Positions 10,537 to 23,300 of a stretch of DNA of 64,000 nucleotides are shown in pieces. The stretch's first letter is position 1, and each line of letters begins with the position of its first letter. The notes beneath the pieces were generated by a model that searched no databases, was not told the DNA's origin, and saw nothing but the letters and a program-made list of their open reading frames with translations. Location: NCBI GenBank assembly GCA_024734495.1, contig JALMQS010000666.1:194295-258294 (forward strand), given 5' to 3'. This DNA is from Forficula auricularia. Lineage: Eukaryota > Arthropoda > Insecta > Dermaptera > Forficulidae. Both the position numbers and the translations under genes were made by a program.

Positions 10537-11002
10537 ATTCTATCTAAAATTTAATATTCAATTAATTCAATACATTTCAAATTTTTAAAATTACATGATT
10601 TGTCTCAGTTTTGTTGTATCTATATACTTACTTTTTTACCACTTTATTTTTATATGATTAAATAGAAAAAAAATTTGATTGTTTTTAAATAATAAAAGGA
10701 TACAAGACGAATGTCAAAACAAAAAAAAATTTAAACATAATTTTTTTTTTTTTAATAACTAAAATCTAGGGAATTTCGCCGTTGCCAACCTATTTTCCTA
10801 CCCTTGACTCGGGGTGAGCTAACTCCACACTATTTTGTTTTATGAAATTCATATTGTTTGGAACTCCAGGGTCACTCTCAACCTGGAGTTAGTAAGCCGA
10901 GGATTATTTTTTTTTTATGAAACTGGCCCTTAGTCAATTGAAAGATTCGATTAGAAATAATCATGCTCGAAAATTTTTTTCCTCAAATTTCAGACGAAAA
11001 AA
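10537..11002. other. AT-rich stretch with a small inverted repeat
   Basis: No gene is seen. AACTCCAGG and CCTGGAGTT form a short hairpin at about 10861-10890. Confidence 0.5.
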
Positions 11003-11978
11003 AATGGCACGTTCCGATGTGGCCATCCACTTGACTTTACCATACGCCCTGGCCCCTCTCTTATATTTAATATTGAATAAAATTATTGATAATCATGTAG
11101 GGGGATAGTTTTTGGATTTTTAAGCTACTGGGGCCCATTGATTATGTAGATATACAAAATTTGGTTGAGTTTGCTAAAATGGTCTAGATATTTTTTGCCC
11201 CCCCCCCCCCCCAATTTTGGCCTCAGAAAAAAATTATTTTCATTTTATAAGTTTATTTTATAGTATATGTAGGATAGAGCCTTGCCCGGCTGATTTAGTC
11301 GGTAATCGGCAATCACCCAAGAAAGAAAGGGTGTGGTATAGCGGCCCGCTCTCGCTCATGGCGACGAGCCTCGAGACACGGCCGCTAGATGACTCAGTCG
11401 GATCGTTGCGTCGTTTTTGCATGAGTGAAATATTATCACCCATGCTATAATTAAAGCGACTCGATTCCGACTGCAGAAGCGAATTGGATTCGAACAAGAG
11501 AATCTGGAGGGGCCACCGACATCCAGCAGCCCCTCCCCGGCACACACCCCATATGAACACGCAACCTACAACTCTGCACTCAACAGATTGTTAGGACCCC
11601 ATCGACTTGATGGGGGGCGCGGCACATAGCGCCACACAGCACTCGGCACACGAGAGCCCTAACAATAGTATATCTCATTTTTCTTGTTTTTTTAGTTTGA
11701 AAAGATGATAATTTTAAATTTTAACTCCCCCCCCTTAATTTTAGGTCGATATGCACCAAAATCTAATCAGCTCTTAATCTCAATGGACCAAAACTACTTG
11801 TGAAATTTGGTTTTGATATTCACACTAGTTTTTGAGCTAGCTCGTCCACAAAAATTTGGTAACAGACTAGCAGATATTTTGACAAAACAATTATTATTTC
11901 GAAAAAAGAAGAAAAAAACGCTTCTTTCATGCACGATTACAATACTTGACCATACACCCTGTATGGTAAAGTAAAAAA
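11003..11978 (+). repeat. R1 copy interrupted by a solo-LTR-like insertion
   Basis: Starts near CGTTCCGATGTGGCCATCC and ends at GTATGGTAAAGTAAAAAA. The middle is a C-run unit. It is split at 11268 by a 397-bp insertion. Confidence 0.7.
11268..11664 (-). mobile_element. Solo-LTR-like insertion with 8-bp target duplication
   Basis: This is a GC-rich 397-bp block, out of keeping with its surroundings. ATAGTATA is duplicated at 11260-11267 and 11665-11672. On the minus strand it runs from TGTTAGGGCTC to ATCCTACA. Its minus strand shares CCTAACAAT and GTCATCTAGCGGC blocks with 56128-56635. TG...CA ends favour an LTR, but an 8-bp duplication is longer than the usual 4-6 bp. A related R1 copy (about 48570) shows the empty site. 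Confidence 0.55.
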
Positions 11979-12466
11979 ATTATTACCCTTATCCAGAAAA
12001 AAATTAAACTTATATACCTACTTTAAAGAGTAAACTAATAATAATGAAAATAATAATGTTTTAAAAATTTTTTATAAAAATCGTTTTGTTATTTTTTAAC
12101 AAATGTAATCAACGCCTACGTTACATCTTATGAAAATTATAATTTTTTAAAAATCTAGCGCACGCGCGCTTTCTACTTTCTACTCTCTCTTTCGCTGGTT
12201 AAATAAATGCGCTGTTGCCAACATGTTTTTACTGAGAATTTTTTTAATACATTTTTTATTATTTATTCATTATTATCTCAGAAACTGTGTTGTAACATTG
12301 AATCAAAATTGTCTTAAAATATGTATTGGTTATTGTTTAATGTTGGTTTAGTTTTCTATAAAAATGATAAGAACGGTTTCTTAATTATAATTAAATATGT
12401 ATGTAAATTTTCCGATATCCCATAGTGCAATGCTAAAGCGCCCGAAAAACTCGATTTTTGAAATTG
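11979..12466. other. Unassigned AT-rich sequence
   Basis: Contains a short GC-richer patch (GCGCACGCGCGC near 12160). No gene, RNA or repeat end was recognised. Confidence 0.4.
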
Positions 12467-13752
12467 TTGGATTGGCAACTAAGTAATTGCGGATTTTGTT
12501 TAGAAAATCAAAGATAATTTTTTCATGGAACTAAATAACTTTATTCTGTAATGTATTGCCCATTTTGATCAATGACCTTTTGCCATCTTTCAGGCAGCAT
12601 CATAATCCCACGTTCATAAAACTTCTGGTTTTTATTAGCAAAAACTGAATCAGGTACGATTTGACATCATCATCATTATTGAAATTTTTACCATTCAAGG
12701 AGTTTTGTAAAGATCGAAATAAAAAGTAATCAGATGGTGCAAGGTCAGGACTATATGGTGGATGTGGCAAAACATCCCAACCAAGCTCCAATAATTTTTG
12801 CCGAGTGACCAAAGATGTGTGTGGCCTTGCATTGTCATGATGGAATACAACACCTTTTCGATTTGTCAATTCGGCCCGCTTTTCTTCAACTGCATTGTTT
12901 AATTTCGTTAGTTGTTCAATGTAGACAACAGAATTGATCGTTCGGTTGGGTGGTAAGAGTTCAAAGTAGACAATTCCTTTGTAATCCCACCAAACTGATA
13001 ACAAAACCTTCTTTTGATGAATACCAGCTTTTGATGTTGTTTGAGCTGGTTCACCTGGCCTGCTCCACGATCTTTTCCGCTTGATATTGTTGTAAACAAC
13101 CCATTTTTCATCGCCAGTTATCAGTCGTTTTAAAAATGGATCATTTTCATTACGCTTCTTTAGCAAATCGCAGCTGTTAATGCGTTGCGTTAAATGCGTT
13201 TCTTTCAGTTCGTGAGGAACCCATGTATCGAGTTTTTGAACATAGCCAAGTTGTTTTAAGTGATTTTCAATGCATGTATGTGATACATGAAGCTTCTCTG
13301 CAATCTCACGTGTTGTACTGTGACGATCCGAATCGATTATTGCTTTGATTAGGTCGTCATCAACTTCAACTGGACGACCAGAGCGTTTTTCATCTTTGAG
13401 TGAAAAATCACCAGAACGAAATTTGGCAAACCAATTTTGACACTGCCGTTCTTTTAAGGCTTCGTCGCCATAAACAGCACATAACTTTTTGTGAGCTTGC
13501 GATGCGTTTTTCCCTTTGCGGAAATAAAAAAGCAAAATATGACGAAAATGTTCCTTTTGATTTTCCATTTTTCAACGAACGCCAAACGAAAACTACGCAA
13601 CCGATCAAAAAACTTTTTTTACTGATTGACAGCTGAATTGCCAACTATCAAATAACAAAATGTGTTTTACATTTGGACTACGCCAGCAAACCTAAAAATT
13701 CAACTGAAGTCATCTATGAGTGAAATCCGCAATTACTTGGTTGCCAACCTTA
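12467..13752 (-). mobile_element. Mariner transposon, mellifera-type, nearly intact
   Basis: The terminal inverted repeats read TTGGCAACTAAGTAATTGCG at 12472 and, on the other strand, TTGGCAACCAAGTAATTGCG ending near 13748. The length, about 1.29 kb, is usual for mariner. A TA-rich flank remains on the right; the left TA is not evident. The transposase fills most of the element. Confidence 0.9.
12541..13568 (-). pseudogene. Mariner transposase (DD34D), one-base frameshift
   Basis: This is a cut-and-paste transposase. The first 322 residues are open. They comprise two helix-turn-helix units (about residues 5-105, including GDFSLKDEKRSGRP), the WVPHEL linker at 117-121, and the DDE/D catalytic core with D153 (TGDEKW), D245 (HHDNARPH) and D280 (YSPDLAPSD). 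The 34-residue spacing of the last two is the mariner signature. Near codon 313 a run of Ts is one base short, which throws the last 30 or so residues out of frame. The stop of the original frame is visible at 12541. Known relatives are mellifera-subfamily mariners of insects. It is either freshly dead or an assembly error in a homopolymer. Confidence 0.92.
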
Positions 13753-14093
13753 TATATATCTCCGGAACTGTATTGTTCATAAATTTCGTGTTTGCCACCA
13801 ATCGATGCAGAAGTATTTAACTAATAATATATCTAAATTTTAAAAAATCCTACAGAAAACGCATTTGGCGGAACAACTACCTTAATAAGAGTAGATTATC
13901 AAAATATTAATTTCATCAGGAAACTCGATTTACTATGAAAAATGTTTAACTTTTTCAAAGCGAATTCGGCCAAAAGAAATTTCTGTAGGTTTTCAAAAAG
14001 CGTATGGATTACTTTTTTAGCGAAAAGGAGGGTTCAAGTTTAAATTGAAAAACTTTCTCAAAAAAAACAACAACACACCAAACGAACTCTTAC
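13753..14093. other. Intron-like AT-rich sequence
   Basis: It lies just downstream of the last placed receptor exon on the minus strand. No further exon was recognised. Confidence 0.4.
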
Positions 14094-14303
14094 TCAAGTA
14101 TTGCTTGATGACCTTTGATCCAACGGAGAAGATCATCTCTGGAATTTAGACTTTTCGTAGCATTCTCGAGCCGCGTTAAAAGGGCGTAAGTCAGCATAAA
14201 TGAAGGATATTGTCAAACACCTGAGAATTCCAAAAACGGAACCAAACCGAATCGAACTAAGGATTTCCACAATATAGATGATTTCATACGCAGGAGATTT
14301 CAT
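14094..14303 (-). CDS. Odorant receptor exon 5 (TM4 and following loop)
   Basis: The acceptor is TTTTCTAG before ATGAAATCTCC and the donor is GTAAGAG. It reads MKSPAYEIIYIVEILSSI, which is the conserved SPxYE..Y block before TM4, then after a frameshift near ATTTATGCTGAC continues LTYALLTRLENATK and RWIKGHQAILE. The start phase (0) matches exon 4. Confidence 0.7.
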
Positions 14304-17300
14304 CTAGAAAACATTTTTATTTAATTAATCAAGGGGGGGGAACTAAACTACGCTATTGTTTGTCGACCTAGAACAATCTTTCAAAGGTATTTCGAGGTCA
14401 AGTTCGGTTTTTTAAATGGAAATCTATATTTTTCTGTACATATTCTTAATCTAGAAAAATAAGCTGACGTGTTCTGATGTGGTTGCCATATCCACTGACT
14501 TTTAACCATAGTAACCCGATATCCTGATGATTATGTGTAAAAATTCCATTGAGTTTGGTACAAGAACTCATATTTTCATTTTTTGATCATACACCCCCCC
14601 CCCATTTTAAGTGGCTAGTTTTTATATTTTAATTTCTGGGTCCCACTGGACATGTATACAAAATTTGCTGTGTTTAGCATATGAGGGGTTGCATATTTCA
14701 TTTTGACTCCTATGACTCCCTCTCCATTTCAAGTGGTTAGTTTTTGCATTTTTAGATTCTGGTGCCCACTGATTATGTATACAAAATTTGGTTCAGTTTG
14801 ATATAAGGGCCTAGATTTTCATTTTAGACCCCCCCCCCCACACACACACCCCATTTTGCGGCGGTTAGCTTTTGCATTTTTAGACTTCTGTTCCCACTGA
14901 TTATGTATACAAAATTTGCGTTGAGTTTGAGCTCAAATCGGCCTAGATTGTAATTTTTTAACCCCCTCCAACCCATAATTTTTGGTCTGATATGCACCCA
15001 AAATCTAATCAGCTCTTAATCTTCAATGGGCCAAAACTACGTGTGAAATTTGGTTTTGATATTCAAACTAGTTTTTGAAAAATTTGGTAACGCACAGACA
15101 ACCAGACAACCAGACTAACAGACATTTTGACAAAGCAATTATTGTTGGACCAAAACCAAGTGTGAAATTCGGTTTTAACATTTGCACTAATTCTTAGAGC
15201 TAGCTCGTCCACAAAAATTCGGTAACGCACAGACAACCAGACAACCAGACTAACAGACATTTTGACAAAACAATTATTGTTGGACCAAAACTAAGTGTGA
15301 AATTTGGTTTTAATATTTACGAACTAATTTTAGAGGCTAGCTCGTCCACAAAAATTTGGTAACGCACAGACAACCAGACAACCAGACTAACAGACATTTT
15401 GACAAAACAATTATTGTTGGACCAAAACTAAGTGTGAAATTTGGTTTTAATATTTACACTAATTTTAGAGCTAGCTCGTCCACAAAAATTTGGTAACGCA
15501 CAGATATCTAATCTAACAGAAAACCAGACTAACAGATATTTTGACAAAACAATTATTATCTCGAAAAATATAATTTTTCGATATTCACTTATTAGGGCTT
15601 TTTTGTAGAGCGAAATGCTATGGTTTCGCTCAATTTTTGTAATCTAAAATAGATTAAGCCGTTTTTCAGATATTTCGAAAAAAAGAAGAAAAAACCACTT
15701 TTTCATGAACGATTACAATGTTTCTTGACCTCGACCATACCGTGTATGGTAAATTAAAAAGTGGAAAAACTTTCATTAGTACTATTTTTTATACGACATC
15801 GAATATAAAAAATATTAAATCAATTAGATCTCAAAAAAATCTCTAATAATTATTTTTAACAATCATTCAACTTAATTATCAAATAATAATGATCAAATAT
15901 TTAATTATTAAATAAATAATTTAATAATATATAACAATTTAATAATTTTGCCTCTCAGGAGCTTCGTTTTATTGTGTTGTACTTAAATCTATTTAAAAAA
16001 AAGAATATGTAAAGGCTTCAGAAGAAACTGAGAAACAGGACAAAATAACGAAATTCGTAACTGGAATTCATCCAGAAGACTTTGCGATACACTCTGGAAT
16101 GTCTCAGAACTAGTGTCCCAAAATTATTAAATTATTAATTATTATTAAATTATTTATTTAATAATTAAATTATTGATCATTATTATTTGATAATTAAGTT
16201 AAATGATTGTTAAAAATAATTATTAGATTTTTTTGAGTTATAATTGATTTAATATTTTTTATTATTTGATGTCGTATAAAAAAATAGTACTAATGAAAGG
16301 TGTAGAGTTTTTTTTCTAGATTAAGAATATGTACAGAAACATATAGGTTTCTATTTAAAAAACAGAACTTGACCTCGAAATACCCTTGAAAGCTTGTTCT
16401 AGGTCGACAAACAATAGCATAGTTTAGTTTCCCCCTGATATAAATAAACTTTTATTTGAAACTTTTTCATATAATGCACTGTTTTTGAGTTATAAGACTG
16501 TCTCAAGATAAAAAACTCACCCGGTTTATTAACTAATTAATTCATTGTAATTGGAGTTGCCATGGCAACAACAATGTTCTTGAACATTGAATATTCATGT
16601 TCTTCGTTTTAACAAAATTTCCGAACTCCAATAATATATATAATTAAGTGGTGGAGAAAAATCATCCCACTAATAAAAACTTTATTAGATAGTAAATTTT
16701 GTTTTTGAAAAAATTTTACAAATATTCATATAATTTGTCTCCGATAACTTTAAATCACAACATTATCTAATAAATATTGTTGACTTTCTTTTTGAATTTA
16801 TATAAAATCAGCGACGTGTTCGATGTGGGCATCCACTTGACTTTACCATACAACCTGGCCCCTCACTTATATTTAATATTTTTAATAAAATTATTTATAA
16901 TCATGTGGGGGAGGGGTTAGTTTTTTATTTTTTAGACTCATGGGGGCCCACGGATTATGTATACAAAATTTGGTTGAGTTTGCTACAAGTGGCCTAGATT
17001 TTCAATTTTTAACCCTCCCTCCCCCCATTTTGGGCGGTTATATTTTTGCGGTCTCATGATTATGCACACAAAATTTAGTTGAGTTTGTAAATGGCCAAGA
17101 TTTTCATTTTTTGACCCTACGCCAGCCCCCCCCTTTCTGGGCGGTCAGTTTTTGCATTTTTAGACTTCTGGGACCCAGCTGATTATGTATACAAAATTTG
17201 GTTGAGTTTGCTCAAATGGCCTAGATTTTTAATTTTTAACCCCCCCTCCACCCTCCCCCTTAATTTTGGGTCGATATGCACCAAAATCTAATCAGCTCTT

Positions 17301-20300
17301 AATCTCAATGGACCAAAACTACGTGTGAAATTTGGTTTCGATATTCATACTAGTTTTTTGAGCTAGCTCGTCCACAAAATTTGGTAACGCACAGACTAAC
17401 AACCAGACAACAGACTAACTAACAGACATTTTGACAAAACAATTATTATCTCAAAAAATATAATTTTTTCGATGCTTCACTTATTAGAAGCTTTTTTGTA
17501 GAGCGAAATGCCATGGTTTCGCTCAATTTTTTTAATCAAAATAGTTTCAGCCGTTTTTGAGATATTTCGAAAAAAAGAAGGAAAAAAAACACTTTTTCAT
17601 GCACGATTACAATACTTGACCATACCCTGTATGGTAAAGTAAAAATAAGTAAAATTAAATTAAAGATACACCAAATTATCATACTTCTTTTTCAATATCG
17701 CTTTAACAATGTTGAAAAGTTTTTTGAAAACAAAAGATCAAATTCCATTTGAAATATCAATCAAGTGAATAATTTTGAATTAAATAAATCACGATAGAAA
17801 GATAAAATATACAAAAAATGGATATTCCTGAAGTTCAAGCAGTTCAAATTGGGTGCCTAATTTTAATCATAGGCCTAAGTTCGACAACAAGTGCCAATTA
17901 CACTTTGCAGGTAAATAGCAATAATTTCAATAATGTATGGTTCCATGTAAAAAAATTAAAAATGATTTACTATTTAATAAAGTTTTTATTGACGGGTCGA
18001 TTTTTTTGCACTCCATTATTCTACTTCATAATTTATTTATAATACCTACTTTATCTACGGGAAACCAGGCATATAATGGAAATTGTTCCCTCCCCGCTAG
18101 ACCTAGAGAATTGTATTTATAATTAGAGTCTAATATCTGAGGTAATCAAAAATTCCCTAGTGCTTACCACAAAGTGTAATTATCAAAGCTAATGAAGTAG
18201 AATCCTCTCCGAATCAAGGGATGAAACGCCCAATGCACTCCAGAAAAAATCAAATAATTTGCCCAGATAAGAACAATTATTCGATTTTTTTCTCCCATAT
18301 AGAAAGAATGGTATTCAATTTCACAGCATCCCTAAAAAAAAGAATTATTTCAATTCTAATTGATTATTGATAATCTAAGTAGAGTAGTATATCATAGAAT
18401 ACAATATATTAGGTTGTTTCAAAAGTATTGTCCGTTTTTATGAGTCTACTTTAAATTGTAATATCTCAGTGAATACTTATTCAATTTAATCGAAATAAGC
18501 GCCATTTAAATCAGTGCACTATTGCCAACGTAATTACGCCGGCATAAAAATTGGGTCCTCGGGATTCGATGAAGTCGACGAAGGCCGTTTTTGCCTGGTC
18601 CTGATTGGTGAAGGTTCTACAGGTGAGAAAGTTATCAAAGAGCTTTGAAAATTTGGTAGTCTGTTGGCGAGAGGTCTGGGAAGTATGGTGGGTGAGGCAG
18701 AACTTTAACGCTCACTACGTTTTAAACCATCAAAACCGCTTGGGAGCTGACTCCTAGTTCTTCCGCCATCCCACGTCCGTTTGTGATGGTTCAATTTCCA
18801 CCAGGGTCCTCAAATCCTCGTCCTGGATTACTCTAGGTCGACCACTTCAGGACTCATCTTCGAGGCTAAAATCTCCGGAACAAAATTTCTGCAAACCAAC
18901 GTCGAACAGTGCGTTCATTAACACTATCATTGCCAAATGCCTGGTTAATTTTTCCGGGTTGTTTCGGCAGCACTTTGGTTCAATTTGAATTTGTAGAGAA
19001 AAATTGGCCGAAAAACGCTTAACGCCATCATATAGTAATAACCTGAAAAAAGGCAAAAAAATAAAATTTGAACAGCATCAATGTATAGAATACAAAATTC
19101 TCTATCGATCAGTATATACCATGACACAGTAGAATAAATATTTATCGAGATATGGAGCTACAAAAACACATGACATTATAACGGACAAAACTTTTGAAAC
19201 AACCTAATACAACATTAGATACAAGTGATGTTGACGAATACATATTTGAAGGATATTGCATAAAATTGAATATTTGAAAGGTTTTTTGTCAAATATTTCC
19301 TATTTTGTGACAGATTTTCTAAAAGTAAATTTTTAGAGAAAGAATGAAAAAAATGAAGAAATATATATACAAAATTCCTTTAAATTTGCTCCCATTATAT
19401 CTGAGAATGTGGAGCGCTCCTTATCATCGTATAACTCAATTTTAAGTGACCGTAGACATAATAACCTGAAGATAATTTAGAAAAATACTTGTAAAAATAA
19501 ATTATTCACAATTATAATCAAATTTTAATTATTTTTGAGATCCTTTGTTAATTATTTCTATTATTATTATTATTATTATTATTATTTTACTTTATTTTAA
19601 TGGCCTTCGGTAACTATAGCCGAAGGCGGGCTTTTTACCTATTAGGCTTATACATATATGGACAAATTCAAATTTGATATTTTTCAAAGATAATATCTAA
19701 ACAAAGCTACTAGTCTCATTCGAATTTCATCATTAAAAAATAAAACAACAAAATACTTGTCATCATGTAAATTAGCGAGAACTTCGATAGCTGAATCTGC
19801 TTTCTTCACCAGTGTTTTCAAGCGGTTTTTATTAAGGCCTAAATAAAGACTCTTCACAGTAAACATCAGACCAACTATACATAACATCATTGTTGCAGCC
19901 TTATCCTAAAATAGAAAATTATATATTAAACGTAATAATGTAAAAATAAATTAAATACCAGGTGTACAAGTATGAAATGGGGATTTTTTTCTGAATAAAC
20001 ATGTTAAATTCGGAAGATTGATAAAAAGTGCTTGATTCAAAGTATGCTCCTTCGCTTGTTATACATTTTACCCATCTTTTGAGAAATTTGTGAATACCAC
20101 GCCAGTAAAAATTTCCCTTTTCGAGCCATTTTTTGACATCTTCGAATGAACCAAAGCGCTGCTCAGCAAGAGCGTGACCCATTGATGCAAACAAGTGGTA
20201 ATCCATGTCAAGCTTGAGTTGTTTGCCATAAAAGAATTTAGTCTTTTGATTTTAAGTCGATTCTTCCACGTTTTCAGTAGAGGCTGCCATTAATAGTCAA

Positions 20301-23300
20301 AACATCAAAAATGGAATGCAATATGGTTATTCCTCTAGTATTAGATAAGAATCGATCGTTATTTTTGATTTTAAGTCGATTCCTCCATGTCTTCAGCAAT
20401 GGTTACCAATAATAATCGAAGGGTCAACAATCTAACGTAGAATTGTTATTCCTCAAGTATTAGATGAGAATCGATCGCTATTTTTGATTTTAAGTCGATT
20501 CCTCCACGTCTTCACCAAAGGTTACCAATAATAACTGAAATGTCAAAAATCTAATGTAGAATGGTTATTCCCCGACTGTTAAATGAGAATCGATCATTAT
20601 TTTTGAATTAAAGTCAACATGAACTGCAAATAGCAAGTGATATCTAATTAATAATAAATAAGGAATAAACATATTAATATTTCAATTGAATTTGGATAAA
20701 TGTTTAGCAACTATTCGTTATTTTATACGACATCAAATAAACAAAATATATGAATCAATTAGATCTTAAAATAAATTCTTAATAATAATTTTTAATAATT
20801 ATTTAACTTAATTATTGAATAATAATGATTGAAAAATTAATTATTAAATAAATATTTTAATAATAATTAATAATAGAAAAGAAACTGAAGAACTTTCAAA
20901 CGTGGAAGCGGAAAAGACTGAAATTCTACGGCCATATTCTCAGACTTCCTTCAAGCAGATTGGCCAACAAAATCACGGTGTTTCTAAAGAAACTCAAAAA
21001 CATCTAGTGAGTTGAAGAAATCAATAAAGATCTAGATAGAGCAGGGATAAGTCGATCAGACATACAGGACAGAAACACGTTCCAGAAAAAGATAGAGGCG
21101 TGGAAGGTCCAACCAGAAAGAGACATCGAAAAGAAAACTGGCAACAAAATGGACCGAAGAAAGGAAAAAGGCTCATGGAGATAAATGAGATATTCTGGCA
21201 AATTAAGAAGAGCCAGAATCAAAGATAAAAATAGAACAACAAACAAACAAAAAAGATGGAAAGCTTTGCGTGATCCCAAGAGTCCAAACGCAAACAAAAA
21301 ATTAATAATTTTTCGACACTGTTCTGACACATTCCAGAGTGTATTGCAAGTCTTCTGGATGAATTCCAGTTCCAATTTCTTTATAGCCTTTACATTTCCT
21401 GTTTTTTTTTTTGTTTTTTTTTAACAGATTTACAACACAATAAAATGAAGCTTGTGAGGGTGTATTACTATTAGGAAAACGCTCGGCATTCATTTCAATG
21501 GCAGCCCCATAACATTCATTCTACACTCACCCCAAAAATTAAGGCCATTTTAATTCTGTCTTCAACAAAAATGCTCCATTTTTATTATGTAATAACATAA
21601 TTATCTAATGGATTGGCAACGAGAAATACACTTTTAAATCTCTTAAAGCTACAGTACACGAACTGGATCTAACCCTGTCAATCCAAGAAGACCAAAATCT
21701 CTACACCGCAAAATACCTACTCTGATGTAAACTACAACCATACGATGATTGTCGAAACAAGTCGTGTCCTTCACGTACCTTGAATCCAAGTGACCTCTTA
21801 TCGAGAACCTAGAATCAGAGGTAAAACATCAAGCAATATAACGTCATCGAAAATATCGTCCTTAATGAGCAATCTGGTCAAACCAATATTTAAGAACGGA
21901 GGCCAAGGTACGAGTCTACAAAACCGTGGTACGCCCAAGATAACATACACAGCTGAGACAAGACCCGACACTGCAAAACTTCTCACATTATTGGAAACAA
22001 CAGAAATGAAGACACTGCGAAGGATAATGAACATGACCAGGCTCGATAGATCAAGAGTGAAGATATTAGAGAAAAATGGGAATACAGAAGGTGGAGAATG
22101 GATCAAGAGAAGAAGAACAGAATGGTACGCGCATGTGGGAAGAATGACAGAAGACCGATTAGTAAAGAAAGTGATGACCAACAAGCCGGTTGGAATAGAA
22201 GCTAGAGGTCGTCCCAAGAAAAGATGGCATGACGATCTGGAAGAAACAAACCTATAGGTTTAAAAACAAGAAGAAGAAGAAGAAGAATCCCTTAAATCTG
22301 AGTACAACGAAGTATCATTATAAACACTTATTTTCATAAAGAGAAACAAAGAGGTTGTCCTCTGCTTGATGCAAATAAACATACACACATTTATATATCG
22401 AGATGATATATCTGTATATACATTATTTATTTGTTTGAGACTATAGTTTCGAAGACTTGGTCTTCATCATCCGTCTTTCTTCAATTATAAATGTTTTTCA
22501 TGGAGTCAATATCATATGGCTATTGAAAACTTGGTGTTCCTTCGTCACTGCTGGCTAGGAACTAGACTAAGATTAGACTGATGATGAAGACCAAGTCTTC
22601 GAAATTATAGTCTCAAACAAATAAATAATACTATATATATTCATCTAGATTAATTTGTAACAACGCTTAGAGAAATTTCTCTAAAAAATTACCCTCTTGC
22701 CTAGAATCGAACCGACGAACTCTTTAACTATGGTCATCAGCTCTAACCACTAGACCAATGTCACATTAATATTTATATCTTGATTTCTTTTACTAAAACT
22801 ATATATTTTTGATTTAGATCTTTGTGTCTAGATAATATTGTATTCATTTGAACTCGAATGAAAATGAAAAAACACCAATAGATTTTAAATTAAGAAACAT
22901 TAAATATATATTAATTAACGAGGCAAATTTGAAATATAATTCTCAGCTCTGATTTTAAACTGATGGCTCCAATCGATTTTCATTAACCAGGCAAATTTGA
23001 AAATATATATATTCGAATTTTGAAATGAAAGACTCCAATTCTTTTTAAATTAAGAAACATTAAATATATTGATAATTGTCCCCCCCCCCTCGCCACTCAA
23101 AAATTAAAGATGCGAAACTTTTAAGAAACGATGTATTTTCGGTAGTTTACGGGTATACATTTGGAGTGTGGTTTTTTAAGAGGAATAAAATTTTTGGACC
23201 GAGACGCTGACCGCCAGGGCACCAGACCGGAGGGCCGAGCTCCGAGGGCTCGTATATATATATATATACAGATATATCATCTCAATATATATATGTGTGT

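Noticed and set aside
13400..13644. Frames antisense or shifted to the mariner transposase
   Set aside because: Shadows of the transposase or run-over into the terminal repeat.
17818..18042. 74-codon frame with hydrophobic stretch
   Set aside because: It lies in the arm of the composite TIR element, whose copy at 4830-5165 has no matching frame.
21798..22217. 139-codon minus-strand frame
   Set aside because: Antisense shadow of the LINE fragment, whose plus-strand reading has the recognised motifs.
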